A stretch of DNA of 64,000 bases, taken from positions 13,345,502-13,409,501 of the forward strand of contig NC_091369.1 in assembly GCF_038502225.1 (NCBI RefSeq), in the 5' to 3' direction. The notes under the pieces were generated by a model. That model did no database searches, was not told the origin of the DNA, and was given only the letters and a program-made list of their open reading frames with translations. The stretch is from Cherax quadricarinatus. Lineage: Eukaryota; Arthropoda; Malacostraca; Decapoda; Parastacidae. This document shows positions 48,290-59,969 of this stretch, in pieces (position 1 is the first letter of the stretch; every line of letters begins with the position of its first letter). The translations under genes were made by a program, and so were the position numbers.

Positions 48290-48740
48290 TGAAGATTGAG
48301 ACACTTATGCAGCATATGGGAATCTTTATTCAGGAAACGTTTCGCCACACAGTAGCTTCATCAGTCCAATACAAAGAGGAAGGCGTAAGGAGAGGAGGAG
48401 AATGAGGTAATCAGTCCCTCAACCTGGAGTCGATGTGTTCAGTCCATCAATCTTGTAGAATGTACAGCATAGGGCCGTAGACATGGCTTATATACTGTAG
48501 TGAGGTGACGTGAAGCAGGTGGAGGCGGGGTCATAGTGGTACCATCCACTAGTCGAAGTAGGTCTTCGTCCAAAGGTTGAACAAGTGTTGAAAAATTCTT
48601 TGTAACAAGATCCCATAATGCTGCAGTGTCTGACAGTTGTGATGAATGGTTTGAAAAACCGACAAGTTGAAGATTGAGACACTTATGCAGCATATGGGAA
48701 TCTTTATTCAGGAAACGTTTCGCCACACAGTGGCTTCATC
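48290..48740. repeat. Two direct copies of the GTTTCGCCACACAGTGGCTT repeat
   Basis: GATTGAGACACTTATGCAGC through GTTTCGCCACACAGTRGCTT and CATCAG occurs at 48295-48366 and again at 48672-48740. They enclose a unique segment that includes GGTAATCAGTCCCTCAACCT. Confidence 0.88.
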
Positions 48741-48929
48741 AGGTATAGATGATGACCTTCTGTTGGAGCTTTTGGTCATCTGACCGAGGCCTTCTGCTGG
48801 CTTAACGGTCCACCCCTTTAAAAATTATGATCATAGTTATTACCTTGGATTTATGATGTATGTGTAAATTTGGATGATAACATGTCTTTCTCGAGATAAG
48901 CTAACGGAGCATCAAGCCTTCACTAAAAA

Positions 48930-49045
48930 AACCATACCCCGGCCGGGATTGAACCCGGGGTCTGGAGTTTTGAGACTCTCTGACCGCGGGTTCAATCCCG
49001 GCCGGGGTATGGTTTGTTTGCAATCGTGTCATTACGATTTCGTGA
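48930..49045. mobile_element. Palindromic tRNA-derived SINE pair
   Basis: AAACCATACCCCGGCCGGGA at the left and TCCCGGCCGGGGTATGGTTT at the right, with CTGGAGTTTTGAGACTC in the middle and the tail GCAATCGTGTCATTACGATT. Confidence 0.88.
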
Positions 49046-49139
49046 GTCAAGCCTCCACTATTCCTTGAGCTGAATGATCCACACGGATTTAGAAGTTCTG
49101 ATAAATTGTAGTAACGTTGGTAAAATTATCGACAATATG

Positions 49140-49301
49140 TTAAGTAAAAGGACACAAGTGCAACTGTTGTGACGTTTTATTGTGGCAACGTTTCACTCTC
49201 CAAGAACTGTATCAAGCGTTACCTAACGGCTTGACAAAGCTCCTAGAGAGGGAAACGTTGCCACAGGAGCAACTAATAAGTTGCACCTGTGTCCTTTTCC
49301 C
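49140..49301. repeat. Fold-back repeat, family A copy
   Basis: TTAAGTAAAAGGACACAAGT at the left, CACCTGTGTCCTTTTCCC at the right. GGCAACGTTTCACTCTCC and GAGGGAAACGTTGCC lie in the arms. Confidence 0.88.
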
Positions 49302-49474
49302 TAACTTCTAGCATATTAAAAATAAATTACCCATAAGTCTTTGCATAGTATATAAGCCAAATATTGATCTGAAATACATTTCCACTGACCCATGAGGCTT
49401 CTCGTAGGTTTAACACATAATTTCCCTTTCCACTTATTGCCAAATAGTAACCTAGAAGTTAGTTGAGTGTTGTG

Positions 49475-49795
49475 AATCGCATCCTACAGAAGGAGATCAG
49501 GATCTCGCATCCTACAGAAGGGGATCAGGACCTCGCATCCTACAGAAGGGGATCAGGACCTCGCATCCTACAGAAGGGGATCAGGACCTTGCATCCTACA
49601 GAAGGGGATCAGGACCTCGCATCCTACAGAAGGGGATCAGGACCTCGCATCCTACAGAAGGGGATCAGAACCTTGCATCCTATAGAAGGAAATCAGGACC
49701 TCGCATCCTACAGAAGGGGATCAGAACCTTGCATCCTACAGAAGGAAATCAGAACCTCGCATCCTACAGAAGGAGATCAAGACCTCAGTATATAT
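49475..49795. repeat. 28-bp minisatellite (GCATCCTACAGAAGGGGATC)
   Basis: About 11.5 copies of a 28-base unit GCATCCTACAGAAGGGGATC plus AGGACCTC. The plus-strand open frame (RILQKGIRTLHPTEGDQDL) is a by-product. Confidence 0.95.
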
Positions 49796-49823
49796 TAGTA
49801 TCGCATCTTGACTTACTTAGATC

Positions 49824-50126
49824 ATCTCGGGCAGGGGCGGATCTACTATGAAAGTAATGGACCTTAAGCTTCAGGGCCCATAATCCTGGAGGGGCCCCAG
49901 AACCAACTCTAGTCCACATTGCTTAAAAATTTTGGGTCTACTGTACGAGAATTTTTTTTAAATAATAATATTAATAGTATAGTGTAATTCAATACAAGAT
50001 AATTAAAATAAAAATTAAAAGGTTATTAAAGTATCATGTAGGCTAGTAGTTGCTGGTTGCGATGGGGCCCTCATAACAGTTCAAGCTTCAGGGGCCCAAA
50101 AATATAGGTCCGCCACTGATCCCGGG
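49824..50126. mobile_element. hAT-type MITE with 8-bp target duplication
   Basis: The element 49832-50118 (287 bp) starts CAGGGGCGGATCTA and ends with the complement of CAGTGGCGGACCTA. It is flanked by ATCTCGGG (49824-49831) and ATCCCGGG (50119-50126), 8-base duplications with one mismatch. The CAG ends plus the 8-bp duplication fit the hAT superfamily. Confidence 0.85.
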
Positions 50127-50604
50127 GTTTCAGTCCACCGAGGAATCAGATCAGCCTTCTGTACCTGCTCTCACATTCACACACCTCACACTATACAAAA
50201 TCCTGTGTATCACAAATCTCTAAACCATTCCTGTCTTAACATCCACTAAGTAACTATACATAAATTGTGAAATTATTCCCTAATTTGACAACATATCAAA
50301 ACCTTGACTGTATAATTACAGGACAAAAGAATACCTCACTAGTCAGCACCATCTATTGCTTAATATCAAAACTATGACATCACAATTAGTCTTTGCTTAA
50401 TAATGTGGTTTGACCTTCTTGGGAAACAAAACTGAGAACGGATAATGAACTATTATTAACCGTCAGTGGGTCATTGACTGTTACCTGGATTGTATATACC
50501 TGTTCACTCGTCGTTGTATTTTTTTTTTACTTTTTAAGTTTTGTTAGTTTTAACTGATGCGTTTTTTATAAGTGAATTTCAAGGCCTGGTAGACCATTGT
50601 GAAA

Positions 50605-50680
50605 ATGGTGACCTCTAAGTACGCAGGTCAAGTCTTGCTTGCAGTGCTGTTGCTCTTCCTGTTGCTGTTCACTCGGCCAG
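50605..50680 (+). CDS. Cys-rich gene exon 1: signal peptide
   Basis: The ATG is in good context (AAAATGG). It codes MVTSKYAGQVLLAVLLLFLL followed by LFTRP: a short basic N-terminus and a Leu-rich core. The donor is CCAG|GTAAGT, phase 1. Upstream, a TATATA at 50493-50498 is a possible TATA element, with no further support. Confidence 0.8.
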
Positions 50681-53600
50681 GTAAGTAATTTACTTTCACG
50701 TATGGCAGACAGGGCTACCCGCAGTATACCTGGAGGGTCTTTCGGGGGGTCACCCCCCGCGGTATATATGCAAAAGTTTATTTTTGATTTGGTGAAAGTT
50801 GCATACAAGCTTAATAGCCTCCTGGTAATACTGGCTACAAATCCGATTTACCAGCCCAAGTACATACTACAATACCACCCAGCTGGTCGTGTTTTTAATG
50901 AAGTTGGCTCTTCACAGCTCCTTTTATCTTTTATCTTGCTTCTTTTAGCGAGGTTTCTCCACCCTTCTGCCGTGGTTTATTAGAGGCTTCCTTGGTGTCC
51001 CCGCTCGTTGTCTGCTTCTATTAGTGAAGCCTGTTAGTGTTCCCTCGCCTGATTACCTAATACTGTTAGTGGAGCCTCTGGGGAAGTGTAGGGGTTTCTG
51101 TTCTTTCCCTGAAATTTTGCTATTTGGACCCCAGCATATTCTAATAAATTTTAAAACTACGTGTTTCTCTGTTCTTAAGGATTTAGCGATTTCCCATGAA
51201 TGTTGCCGCACTACCGTTTTATGACTAGCGAAGATGTTAAATCGTGAAGCTTGATAATAATGGTGGGAGGGGCCCCTGAACCAGGGAACTGGATCAACCC
51301 TCGTCTGTTTCCATTTCCCATGCGCTGCATGACCCCTACGGATTTACCGCTACCCTCATTAAATTACAATAAATACCTAGACTATAAACTAGCGAATATC
51401 TTACGATGGCGATGTAGGTAAAGAAATTTTGGATAACAGTTTAACGTCTGTTGCACAGTATTGCCTGTTATTCTACTGGGCCGGGAGCTGGTTCTGGACT
51501 TGATCTCTCAATACCCTCCTTTAGCTGGGCGTAACTGTCTGCAACAGTTGTTACCCTTCCATTGTTAACTGTCACTGTATAGACGAGACCTTAAAAGAAG
51601 TCGCTAGTTCGTTCTCGCTTGATGCTTGTGAAGGGTTCTTGTTCCAAGGAATTGGTTTCCTTTTATTTTTGTCTAATTTTAAAGCTTTCATTTTATATTT
51701 AAACCAGTCTAAACACTGGTTATGAGTGGTTTAGTATAGTAAACTTGCAGAGGTTAACCTGGCTAACCAGGTGTTCCCGACAGTGATAAGTCCTGCACAC
51801 CTGAAGGTCAGAAAATTGACTCCAAAACTATAAAATCTAATTTTAGAACTTTGGGTATTTGGTAGTTTAAGTAGTTTTACATATCCAAAGTCGCCATTAT
51901 TAAGGTTTTCTCCCGGTTGGGTAATCTTCAAAATAAATTCATACAGGCTAAATGCTGAAGTTAGTGGCCCTTCTCAAATTATAAATTTCAGACTCGTTGG
52001 CCAACAAATTGCTATAGACTCTCTGGCATTGCTACTTTTTCTAGCTGTAGTGAAATGGGGAAATAACTTGAAACTCCAGATCATTTTTCTCGATTAATTT
52101 TAAGATTCCCTAGATACTGAAAGGTATCTACCCCTCTAGGGAAGTTCTTGAAGCTGGTGAGGGGCTCTTGATGTAGGGGATTGGATCTGTGCTCGGGTTC
52201 CCTGAATTGTCTGAATACCTTTCATATTCCCCCCCCCCCGCACATGCGCTGTATAGTAGTACGGGTTTAGCGCTCCCCAATGATTATAATGAAAGGGATC
52301 TAGCCCAAAAAGTATTAATAGCCTTGTATCTGGGTTCACATCTTGTTTGGCACTTCACATAAAAAGTTCTTCCCCGAATCAGTGAGGCAGGGTATCACTT
52401 GTAGCAGTAGGGGAGGGGATGGGGCATTATTTGGCCTCGTTAATTTGTTCCATTTGAAGTAGTTTCGAACACGGTAACCCGTATTACTATGCACACGTGG
52501 AGGTTTTTCTGAACTTTCCTCATACGTGTTAGTTTCTAGTAAACTGTGTAATGCTTACCCAAATTTTAAATATACTGATGCCGGCATCTGCACTGCCATG
52601 GATAGGTTAATAATCGAAAAAAGGAATATATTTACTCTTAAAGTTCTGATACTTTTAATTGACTTTTCTCTAGTTTAGATGAAAGGAAAGAGCGTACAGA
52701 TAATGCTCCAGTTAACTAGTGTTATAATCCAAACCTATAGTTTTCTGTTTGAACCCAGAGGAGGTAGGCTGTCATTAAAATAACAAAAAATTGTGCCAAT
52801 TAATGAAAATTTTTCATGGTAAATCCCACAGGCGGCTGCGGCACTGTCTGGAGTCATGAACAAGAGTGCTTTAACCCAGAGGAGTGTTGCAAGTACACAA
52901 TGTTCTCGTCAGAATTCAACGCTTGTTGTGCTGAACACGGCTGCTGCCCCATTGATTGCAGATCCCATACTGGTAAGTAAACGTGAAAAAACTGAGCAGG
53001 TGATAACACTTAAGTAGGCCTCTTACTAATGCCAGAAGTTTTCTATTGTACACTTTAATTATTAGGTTCCTGAAGTTCTTAGTTACTACTTGTAGGTTAA
53101 TAAGATTTTTTTTATTTAAAAATACATTATAATACATTAAAATAAAAGAATAAAAAGAACCTTATCGACTCCGCCACAGGAAAAATAAAACTTTTCCATT
53201 TTGTAAATACACACTGCAGGTTCATCTTTGTGCTGACACAATATCCCCCCCATCCCCTGTGCTTTTTATCACTTTACTCCAATGCTAAATACCAGATTAA
53301 TTATTTGATCAATCAAAATAATTACAATAAGCATAAAATCTCAATTATACTTATCCGACTAATAGGTGTACATTGTTATTACGCAGAATTCCATGAAATT
53401 TGCATAAGAATTAATACATGTATTGACAATCCTCACAATCCTTCCCGTCTTCTAAATAGTGTACACACATTCAATTAAAAGTCGTTATGATCCAATCATA
53501 ATTAAATTACACTTCCCCTTCTCCCCTGTGCAAGATAAAAGCCACTTGCACTAGACGTCACAACCTTACATTTCTCTGACGGTCTGGAGGTTTGAGACTG

Positions 53601-56600
53601 ACCGCGGGTTCAATCCCGCCCGTGGTATGGTTTATCCTACATTTGTTCACTTAAACTTATAAAATAACTAACATAAAACTTATAACAATATATAGATAGT
53701 AATTACTTGACAAAGTGAAGGGCACCAACTAATATGGTAACAGTGCACTAGACATTGAAACTCGCACACTAATACATATTCCCATATTTATGTATTATAA
53801 TGTTCAACAAGATGTATATATTAACAAAGTTCCAGAACAATATCACTTACTGTCACACTAAATTACATAATATAACATTATGGCTCCTAATAAAGCATGT
53901 ACAGAGCAGTACTACCTCAATCGTTAAAAAACCATCCTGGCACAAGACTTCAGAAAGCCATCCCCTGACCCCATACTATATATTAAAAAACACTCGCGTT
54001 CCCTTTCATGCCGACCTGTCATGCATATTGATTCCACCTCTGCCATAAATGCCCTCTCCCATCCTCAACCACAGGACAATGTTCACCTGATCACATCGAT
54101 CCTGAGCATAATGACAGCCTTAGAAGTTCTGGGTAACAGATCGACATTGAACTGTATCCCCAGCCATGCTGGCAACCGGGGAAATGAGGCGGCAGATGTT
54201 GCAGCCAAGGCAGCAACAGACTATCCACATGTTGGGATTACTGTCCCAATCAGCCTACGACAGACCAAACTGGTGGCTGCCAGAGCCATGAAACTTATGG
54301 GGGAGGTCTTAGGTGATACCCCATCTCAACAGTGGTACAGAGCAGCGACTCTGGGAGAGCCACCTCCATATGATAGAAGCTGGTCCAGAGCGCAGTGTAC
54401 CGCCATCATCGGCTTCGTTTGGGCTTTCCCACAGCCAAGATGATGGTAGACAAGGCTGAGGAGATGTGCCAGTACTGTCAGCACGTTGTCCAGCGGCCCC
54501 TAACACTATCTTTCAGAGTGCGAAGCTACTGAGACACTCCGCAGGCAACTAGGAGTGATATTCCCTCCCGAAGAGGACAGATGACTGCGGCCACACTAGT
54601 ATACCATGGGGTCAACGAACCAGACAAGCTGTTACCTGTGATAACATTTCCTCCTCCTAGCTAGTGTCCATAGTTAGGAGTACATATGGTGTCGCTTATG
54701 AGATGCACCAGTTGAACTGGCCAGAAGAGTGCTTGAGCAGCATACGTCTCATCATTGTAGAAACCTTTCTCCATCGGGAGCCAGAGACGGGTCATCGCAA
54801 GACTGAGACCCGTGCCAAGACTACGGTCTTGGCGAACATTATACATACACTTCCCTTTCATGCTTAAGTCTGTACCTAACGTCTAAAGCCATAAAACCCG
54901 TCTCTTAACCAAAAGTCACTAGTTCACGCACCCCCTCATTCCTAACTACTTTACACCCTTATACTCCACTACCACACTTTTATTCCACCTTCCATCCTCC
55001 ACTAATCTCAAAACGGAACAAAAGTGCCAGTTTAGGGAGAAACGACCCATTCCAGATCTAAACTACACCCAACCCTAACATTACACCTACCGTCAGATTA
55101 CGATAACCCAAGGGAAAACTATTTACCCACAACCTCCCATATAGCCTATTTCTGCCAACTGTACAATACTCTCCACAAGCGCCCGCACCCTACAATCGGC
55201 CCCCCCCCCTGACCTCCCGCATGCACCAAGACACTTACAAAAAATCTGCCACTACATCACTGCCCTCCGAATGTCCTTGGAAACCCCGCCTACATCAAAA
55301 TGCAAAGCCCTCAAAGTCGAAATTTTTCTCCCCCTCCCGCCACTATACCCAGGACCCTCGCTGACCATGTCCTTACAACCTCCAAGTTTTCACAAAAATG
55401 TACAGCATGAAAAGCAGTCTCCTCTTCCTCACAATGCAAAAAAGTGCCCGCACCTACATAACCCATTCTATATAGTGCTGACCTTGTAGCTAGAATTCCC
55501 ATAAAGAACCTATAAACCACTTTACGAACCCTTGGCTTTAATCTAATCTTCCGAAAGTCTTCCCAAATGCCCCTCCAATCATACAAAGGGTATGTTGCTA
55601 CTCCCTGTATCACTTTGCGCTGCCTACCTGTCCTCCCAAGCCCTTACCTTTTTTTGCATCCCGTATTGCCAACAAATTATGCACCATGTCCTCACACACC
55701 AGTAGTGCCTTCCCCTTCCACCATTTTCGCACATCCTCCATGACCTCTACCACCCTTCTACCCCTCTCCCCTTCCGCCCTCAAGTACCGCTGCTTCACAT
55801 ACACTGCCTTCACTCGTGTCTCCAAAGGTATAAGACCCAGCCCACCCTGCCGCACGCCCATCACCACCACCTCCTTCCGTAGCCATGGCTTCCCATAACT
55901 CCACACGTACCTCAAAACCACCCTCTCCAGTTCCTGAATATCACACGACCTCGGGGGATATACTTCTGCCACTCCCCACACTTTACTATACACACATGTT
56001 TACTACCACCACCCTCGGCTGCAACGTTACATCCCCAGCCCTCCACCCACGCATCCTACCCATCGCTCTACTCACAACATCCTTGGAATTTCTTTTCTGC
56101 GCCTCCCCGCGTCCGCCATGTACACAACCCCACATCTTAATTCTATCAACTATGTTCCACCCATACAGTTATCCCCACCCACGTGCCTACTTCTAATAAC
56201 TGACTTTGCTCCATTAACCCTCATCCCTGTCTCCCCACCAAAAATCTCTATTATACGTCCCACATTCCCCAATCCTATTTACCCTCCCACCAATACTGGT
56301 GTCATCCATATACCCCACAATACCACATCTGCCAGGACCCTCCTCTCCCTGTTCCTCACACTCCTTTCTCTATAAGCCTATAAAAAAGGGTCATGCATGC
56401 AAAGAGGATTTGAGACAAGGGGCAATCCTGTCTCAAACCCTTCCCCAACTGCACCGGCAACCCTAACTTCCCATTAACCTGTACCCTGACCCTCGCAGGC
56501 GTATACAAAGTAGTCGCCCAGCGCACAATCTCATCCCCAAAACCCTGTTTTTGTAAATTACTCCACATGTCTATCGACACTGTCATAAGCCTGCTTCCAA

Positions 56601-59413
56601 TCAATCCCCAAGATCCCCCTCCCCTTGTCTACTCTCCACGAAATCCCTAATTCTTCAATGCCCTTCACGCATACTTCGACCTGGAATCCCACACTGTCCT
56701 CTATGTAGAACTCGGTCAAGCACCTTTTTCATACGATTACCAAAAACCTTCGTGAAAACAGTATAATCAGCACACATGAGGGAGATCGCTCTAAAAGCAC
56801 CCAAGGTCTTCCCCCCCTCCCTCCCTTAGACCAAAAAAACTACCCCCGTGCCCTGCGATTCCCCCAACACTCCTTTCCTTCATACAGTTAAGAGACCAGA
56901 CATTCCTTCATACAATCCCAATGTCTAATATAGAAATCATTAGGAATTCCATCAATGCCCGGCGCTTTTCCCCTACTCAAGCCCATTACCACCTCCTCCA
57001 CCTCACTGATCCTACCATCTATTACCGCTCTCTCCTCCCTTAAAATACCCCGTATTCCTTCCCCTAGAATCTCCCTCCCTCCCCCTGCTTAAAATTCTCC
57101 GTAAACCAATAATCAGCATAATTATTCATTCCATCGGTGGTACCAAGTACCTGCCCCCACTCCTTTACACCTCTAATTCCATAATTCTCCTCAAAACACA
57201 TCCTGACGGTTTCACCCCATAGTACCTCCTCTAATCCTTCCCTCACACGTATTGCATCAAAACGAGAATTTTGTATATCCCTCAGTCTTCCCCTTAAAAC
57301 CTCTTTCTCCATGTCTAGCCCCTTCCCCCTTCATAGTCATTGAGCTGCCCCTCAAAATTTCTGTAAACCAAACCTCCACCTCGCCTCATCCCGTCCTCTA
57401 TGCTGATAACTCCTTAATCTGCAATTTAGCATGCTTCTCCCACCATTCCAATACATTCTCCTCTGTTGCGAACCTCCCAGAGTTGCCTCCATTAGATTAG
57501 ATTAATAAGATTAGCCAAAATAGTTCACTACATTACAGAAAGTTAACTATTCCAGTCTCCCTCGAAATAGTTACCTTCGTCTTTCCATTACGAACAAGTG
57601 GGTTAAAATACCGTGGTAAAGGAAACTTGCTTTTAAATACTTTTGTTAAATTTAACTTGCTAGAGATCTAGCAGATTTTCAGTTTTTCCGCTTTAAATAC
57701 TTAGAAATCTCCTGACAAGAGAATATGCACGTGTTTTTAAATGGACCTAAATTTTCCCAGTGCAATAACTTTAAATCCCTCTTAACCCTAAACATTTATC
57801 ATGCTTTTAGTGCCAACTTACCAGATATATTGAAATTGACTTGGAATACAATAAAACTGGAAGCTGATATATTAAACATTTATGAAGGCTGTTTAAAATT
57901 AATGCCACATCAGATAAATCCAAATTTTGAATGCTGGTACCCAGCCTTTAGACAAGATTCATATGCCTGTGAATGTATGAGCTCCTTATTGTCTATTGTA
58001 TATTAAATTCCACATTTAGTAAAGTTAAGTTTTATCCTCGGTTCATAACTTTCATGGTTTTATCTTTGACACTTTATTAAAGCGTGGTTTAGTAATTTTT
58101 TATGAATCTGATCACACGTCAGCTCCATAGTTCCTCTGCCTAATAAATGACTTCCTAAATCATTAAAATTTGAGTCATAAAACCCTGCTATACCTTTCAA
58201 AGGTGGCCAATCTGAGGCTTAAATGCATTTTTGCTAATGCAAAAACATTTACTTTCGGAAAATAGTGAAAAAATGAGTGCTACTTTGGAAGTTAGACTCG
58301 ATCCTTCCAAACTTATGAAACCTGAAGTTTCAAAGCCTAATGTGCTTGTGTATTTTGAGCTCAGTCTTTCTTTATCTCTTGCAAGATTCTGGCCCTTTGT
58401 CCAAATTTACAATTTTATCGATTTAGACACTTTAAACTTTAAAATGCTTCTGAATACATTAAAAATCTGCGAGAAGGTAATATAACAATTAAAACTTGTG
58501 TGGCATTCTGTACAACCTCAACTGCTACCCTTGAAGCACTGGCTGTGCAATACTGGATACAATCCTTGGATCACGCCGCATTTGAGCAAGTGCGTACTGA
58601 ATCAAGATGTGGGAGCAATAAGCTGAAAAATTCTCTAGATATTTTTCATGCAATTCTAAAGTTATCTAGAATTCGGAAATGTTAAATTAGCCTAAATTTA
58701 AGATTGTACAAGCGTATACCTACTGTTATGCATTCGTACGAAAGTATATGCACGAATGCGCGCATACAAGAGTTTAAAATAAAATTGTTCACAAAATGTT
58801 CCTACATACTAGATGCGTACACGTGCCTGTTTCCGCATGCATGTGTGCATACATGCGCACTCCTGCGTTTTAATTTTGGAAGTATCTTTATCTTGCGTGC
58901 ACTGAAATAAAGGAAGTGGCGCTGGGGCTAGAGATACTAGGCCTACTTTCATCGCATAGCTTAACTACTTAATCTTATTTAACAGCAGATGCTGCGGACT
59001 CCCAATTGACCCAGTGTGGTGCCTGGGCTTGCTGCCGCTTCCAAGAAAATTCCCCGGAATTTGAACAGTGCTGTTCGGAACATGGCTGCTGCCCACTTTG
59101 CAGTAGGGTGCCTTCAGGCGAGTACTGCACCTCTTAGCTCAATGTACTTTATCACAATTATCCATATTAGAGGTAGTTGAAATTTTCGATGCTTTGCAAA
59201 TAAGTTTGTGAAATATATAATTAAGTTCTTGTATTTTAAAAGTATAAATAACAGGTTGCGGCTTTAACATGCTCATGTATAAGTGGGGCCAGTCAGTGAA
59301 GGTGTTCAAGGAGATGTGCGCTGAGCTGGTGTGTGGAGCAAGACTGTCTACTGAAGAACCCTTCTTAACTGCAGAAATTGTTCCTGTCAGGCTGCCACAG
59401 TCGCAGTGCCAAT
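50605..59413 (+). CDS. Secreted cysteine-rich protein gene with two CC-x-CC-EHGCC modules (4 exons, 3' end uncertain)
   Basis: Exons 50605-50680, 52832-52972, 58986-59117 and 59255-59413 join in phase 1 throughout to give about 169 residues. It begins with a signal peptide and then two related modules with conserved CC, SxEF, CC and EHGCCP. A last exon with GCGFNMLMYKWGQSV and several cysteines recalls the N-terminal half of a VWC fold. The protein is likely secreted and disulfide-rich. I do not recognise the family. If the last donor is not used, translation stops at 59419-59421 (TGA); otherwise more exons follow, perhaps at or beyond the N gap. The gene faces opposite to the SVWC genes on either side. 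Confidence 0.75.
51255..51370. mobile_element. Common SINE fragment, reverse
   Basis: GGGGCCCCTGAACCAGGGAA and TGCATGACCCCTACGGATTT resemble the reverse SINE copies at 52128 and 62293. It lies in intron 1. Confidence 0.6.
52128..52300 (-). mobile_element. Common SINE, reverse copy
   Basis: AGCTGGTGAGGGGCTCTTGA through GTACGGGTTTAGCGCTCCCC, the reverse complement of the 36646-36822 copy. It lies in intron 1 of the Cys-rich gene. Confidence 0.85.
52832..52972 (+). CDS. Cys-rich gene exon 2: module 1
   Basis: 141 bases, phase 1 at both ends; acceptor TCCCACAG and donor ACTG|GTAAGT. It codes GGCGTVWSHEQECF, then PEECCKYTMFSSEFNACCAE and HGCCPIDCRSHT. It has nine or ten cysteines, including three CC pairs. 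Confidence 0.82.
53578..53635. mobile_element. tRNA-derived SINE fragment
   Basis: GACCGCGGGTTCAATCCCGC and CCGTGGTATGGTTTA with the GGTCTGGAGGTTTGAGACT segment; a shortened copy in intron 2. Confidence 0.75.
54015..54660 (+). mobile_element. LINE RNase H domain and C-terminal fragment
   Basis: The plus strand reads HIDSTSAINALSHPQPQDN, then LNCIPSHAGNRGNEAADVAA, the RNase H signature (DS.SAI.A and PSH.G..GNE.AD) of Jockey/I-type elements. After a stop at 54443 other frames give CQHVVQRPL and ECEATETLRRQLG. The 5' RT part is absent. It lies in intron 2 of the Cys-rich gene, in the same orientation. Confidence 0.85.
55000..57500 (-). mobile_element. Degenerate L1/Tx1-like LINE reverse transcriptase
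   Basis: Minus strand, in order. An upstream piece at 57064-57312 (RVREGLEEVLWGETVRM). An RT segment at 56356-56604 (GLPVQLGKGLRQDCPLSQIL). The catalytic YMDD at 56301-56312 within VGYMDDTSIGG. Post-RT at 55610-55993 (VWSYGKPWLRKEVVVMGVRQ). A C-terminal Cys/His segment at 55311-55613 (HCEEEETAFHAVHFCENL). Stops and frameshifts separate the pieces although YMDD is intact. It lies antisense in intron 2 of the Cys-rich gene. Confidence 0.85.
57501..58985. other. Intron 2 sequence, no further exon seen
   Basis: AT-rich unique sequence. Open frames at 57725-58006, 58231-58485 and 58500-58685 lack cysteine patterns and phase-1 splice pairs that would join the flanking exons. Confidence 0.4.
58986..59117 (+). 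CDS. Cys-rich gene exon 3: module 2
   Basis: 132 bases, phase 1 at both ends. The acceptor is a tandem AACAGCAG, so splicing may add or drop one codon. It codes DAADSQLTQCGAWACCRFQE, then NSPEFEQCCSEHGCCPLC. The border TCAG|GCGAGT fits a GC donor. If it is not spliced, the frame ends after SGEYCTS with TAG at 59135-59137, a possible short isoform. Confidence 0.78.
59255..59413 (+). CDS. Cys-rich gene exon 4
   Basis: 159 bases, phase 1 at both ends; acceptor AATAACAG and donor CAAT|GTGAGT. It codes GCGFNMLMYKWGQSVKVFKE, then MCAELVCGARLSTEEPF and ends LPQSQCQ. The spacing C..W.G......C....C recalls the first half of SVWC domains. Without the last donor it ends CQCE-stop at 59421. Confidence 0.72.
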
Positions 59414-59867
59414 GTGAGTGATGGCAGTGTTAGATTTCAGTTTAAATTATTCCTGTTGTCGCTGCTTTGAAAATTTTCAGTTTTCCTAAGGGAACATTGA
59501 AGGTGACTTCAGTTTAGGACGTTCAGGAAATGTTTCAACTGCTGAACCCTCAAACCCTGGATGCCTAGCTTGCAAATATATTTTGTTTAATGATCTAGAG
59601 TCTCGTGGGGAAAAATGAATGGGGGGGGGGAAATTAAACTGTACTGAATTAACCTGATTTGGCCAAGTGCGAATTAATATTTACTTAAAATTCTTAAGTG
59701 CCGATTGTTTTTAATACGTTGGCTGTATAGTCCTTGTGGCTTAGCGCTTCTTTTTGATTATAATAATAATTTAATACGTTGGTCGGTGATGAGGCTGTGC
59801 CTGGGGTTAGTAGCATCTTGAGGGTTAAATGTACACAAATGCAACTAATGTGAAGATTGTAGTGACA

Positions 59868-59967
59868 NNNNNNNNNNNNNNNNNNNNNNNNNNNNNNNNN
59901 NNNNNNNNNNNNNNNNNNNNNNNNNNNNNNNNNNNNNNNNNNNNNNNNNNNNNNNNNNNNNNNNNNN
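59868..59967. other. Assembly gap of 100 N
   Basis: Exactly 100 N, a conventional gap of unknown length. Further exons of the plus-strand gene or of the right-hand SVWC gene could be missing here. Confidence 0.99.
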
Positions 59968-59969
59968 TA

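Noticed and set aside
54021..54443. 140-residue open frame as a host gene
   Set aside because: It is an RNase H domain of a LINE (DSTSAINAL, IPSHAGNRGNEAAD) with a premature stop.
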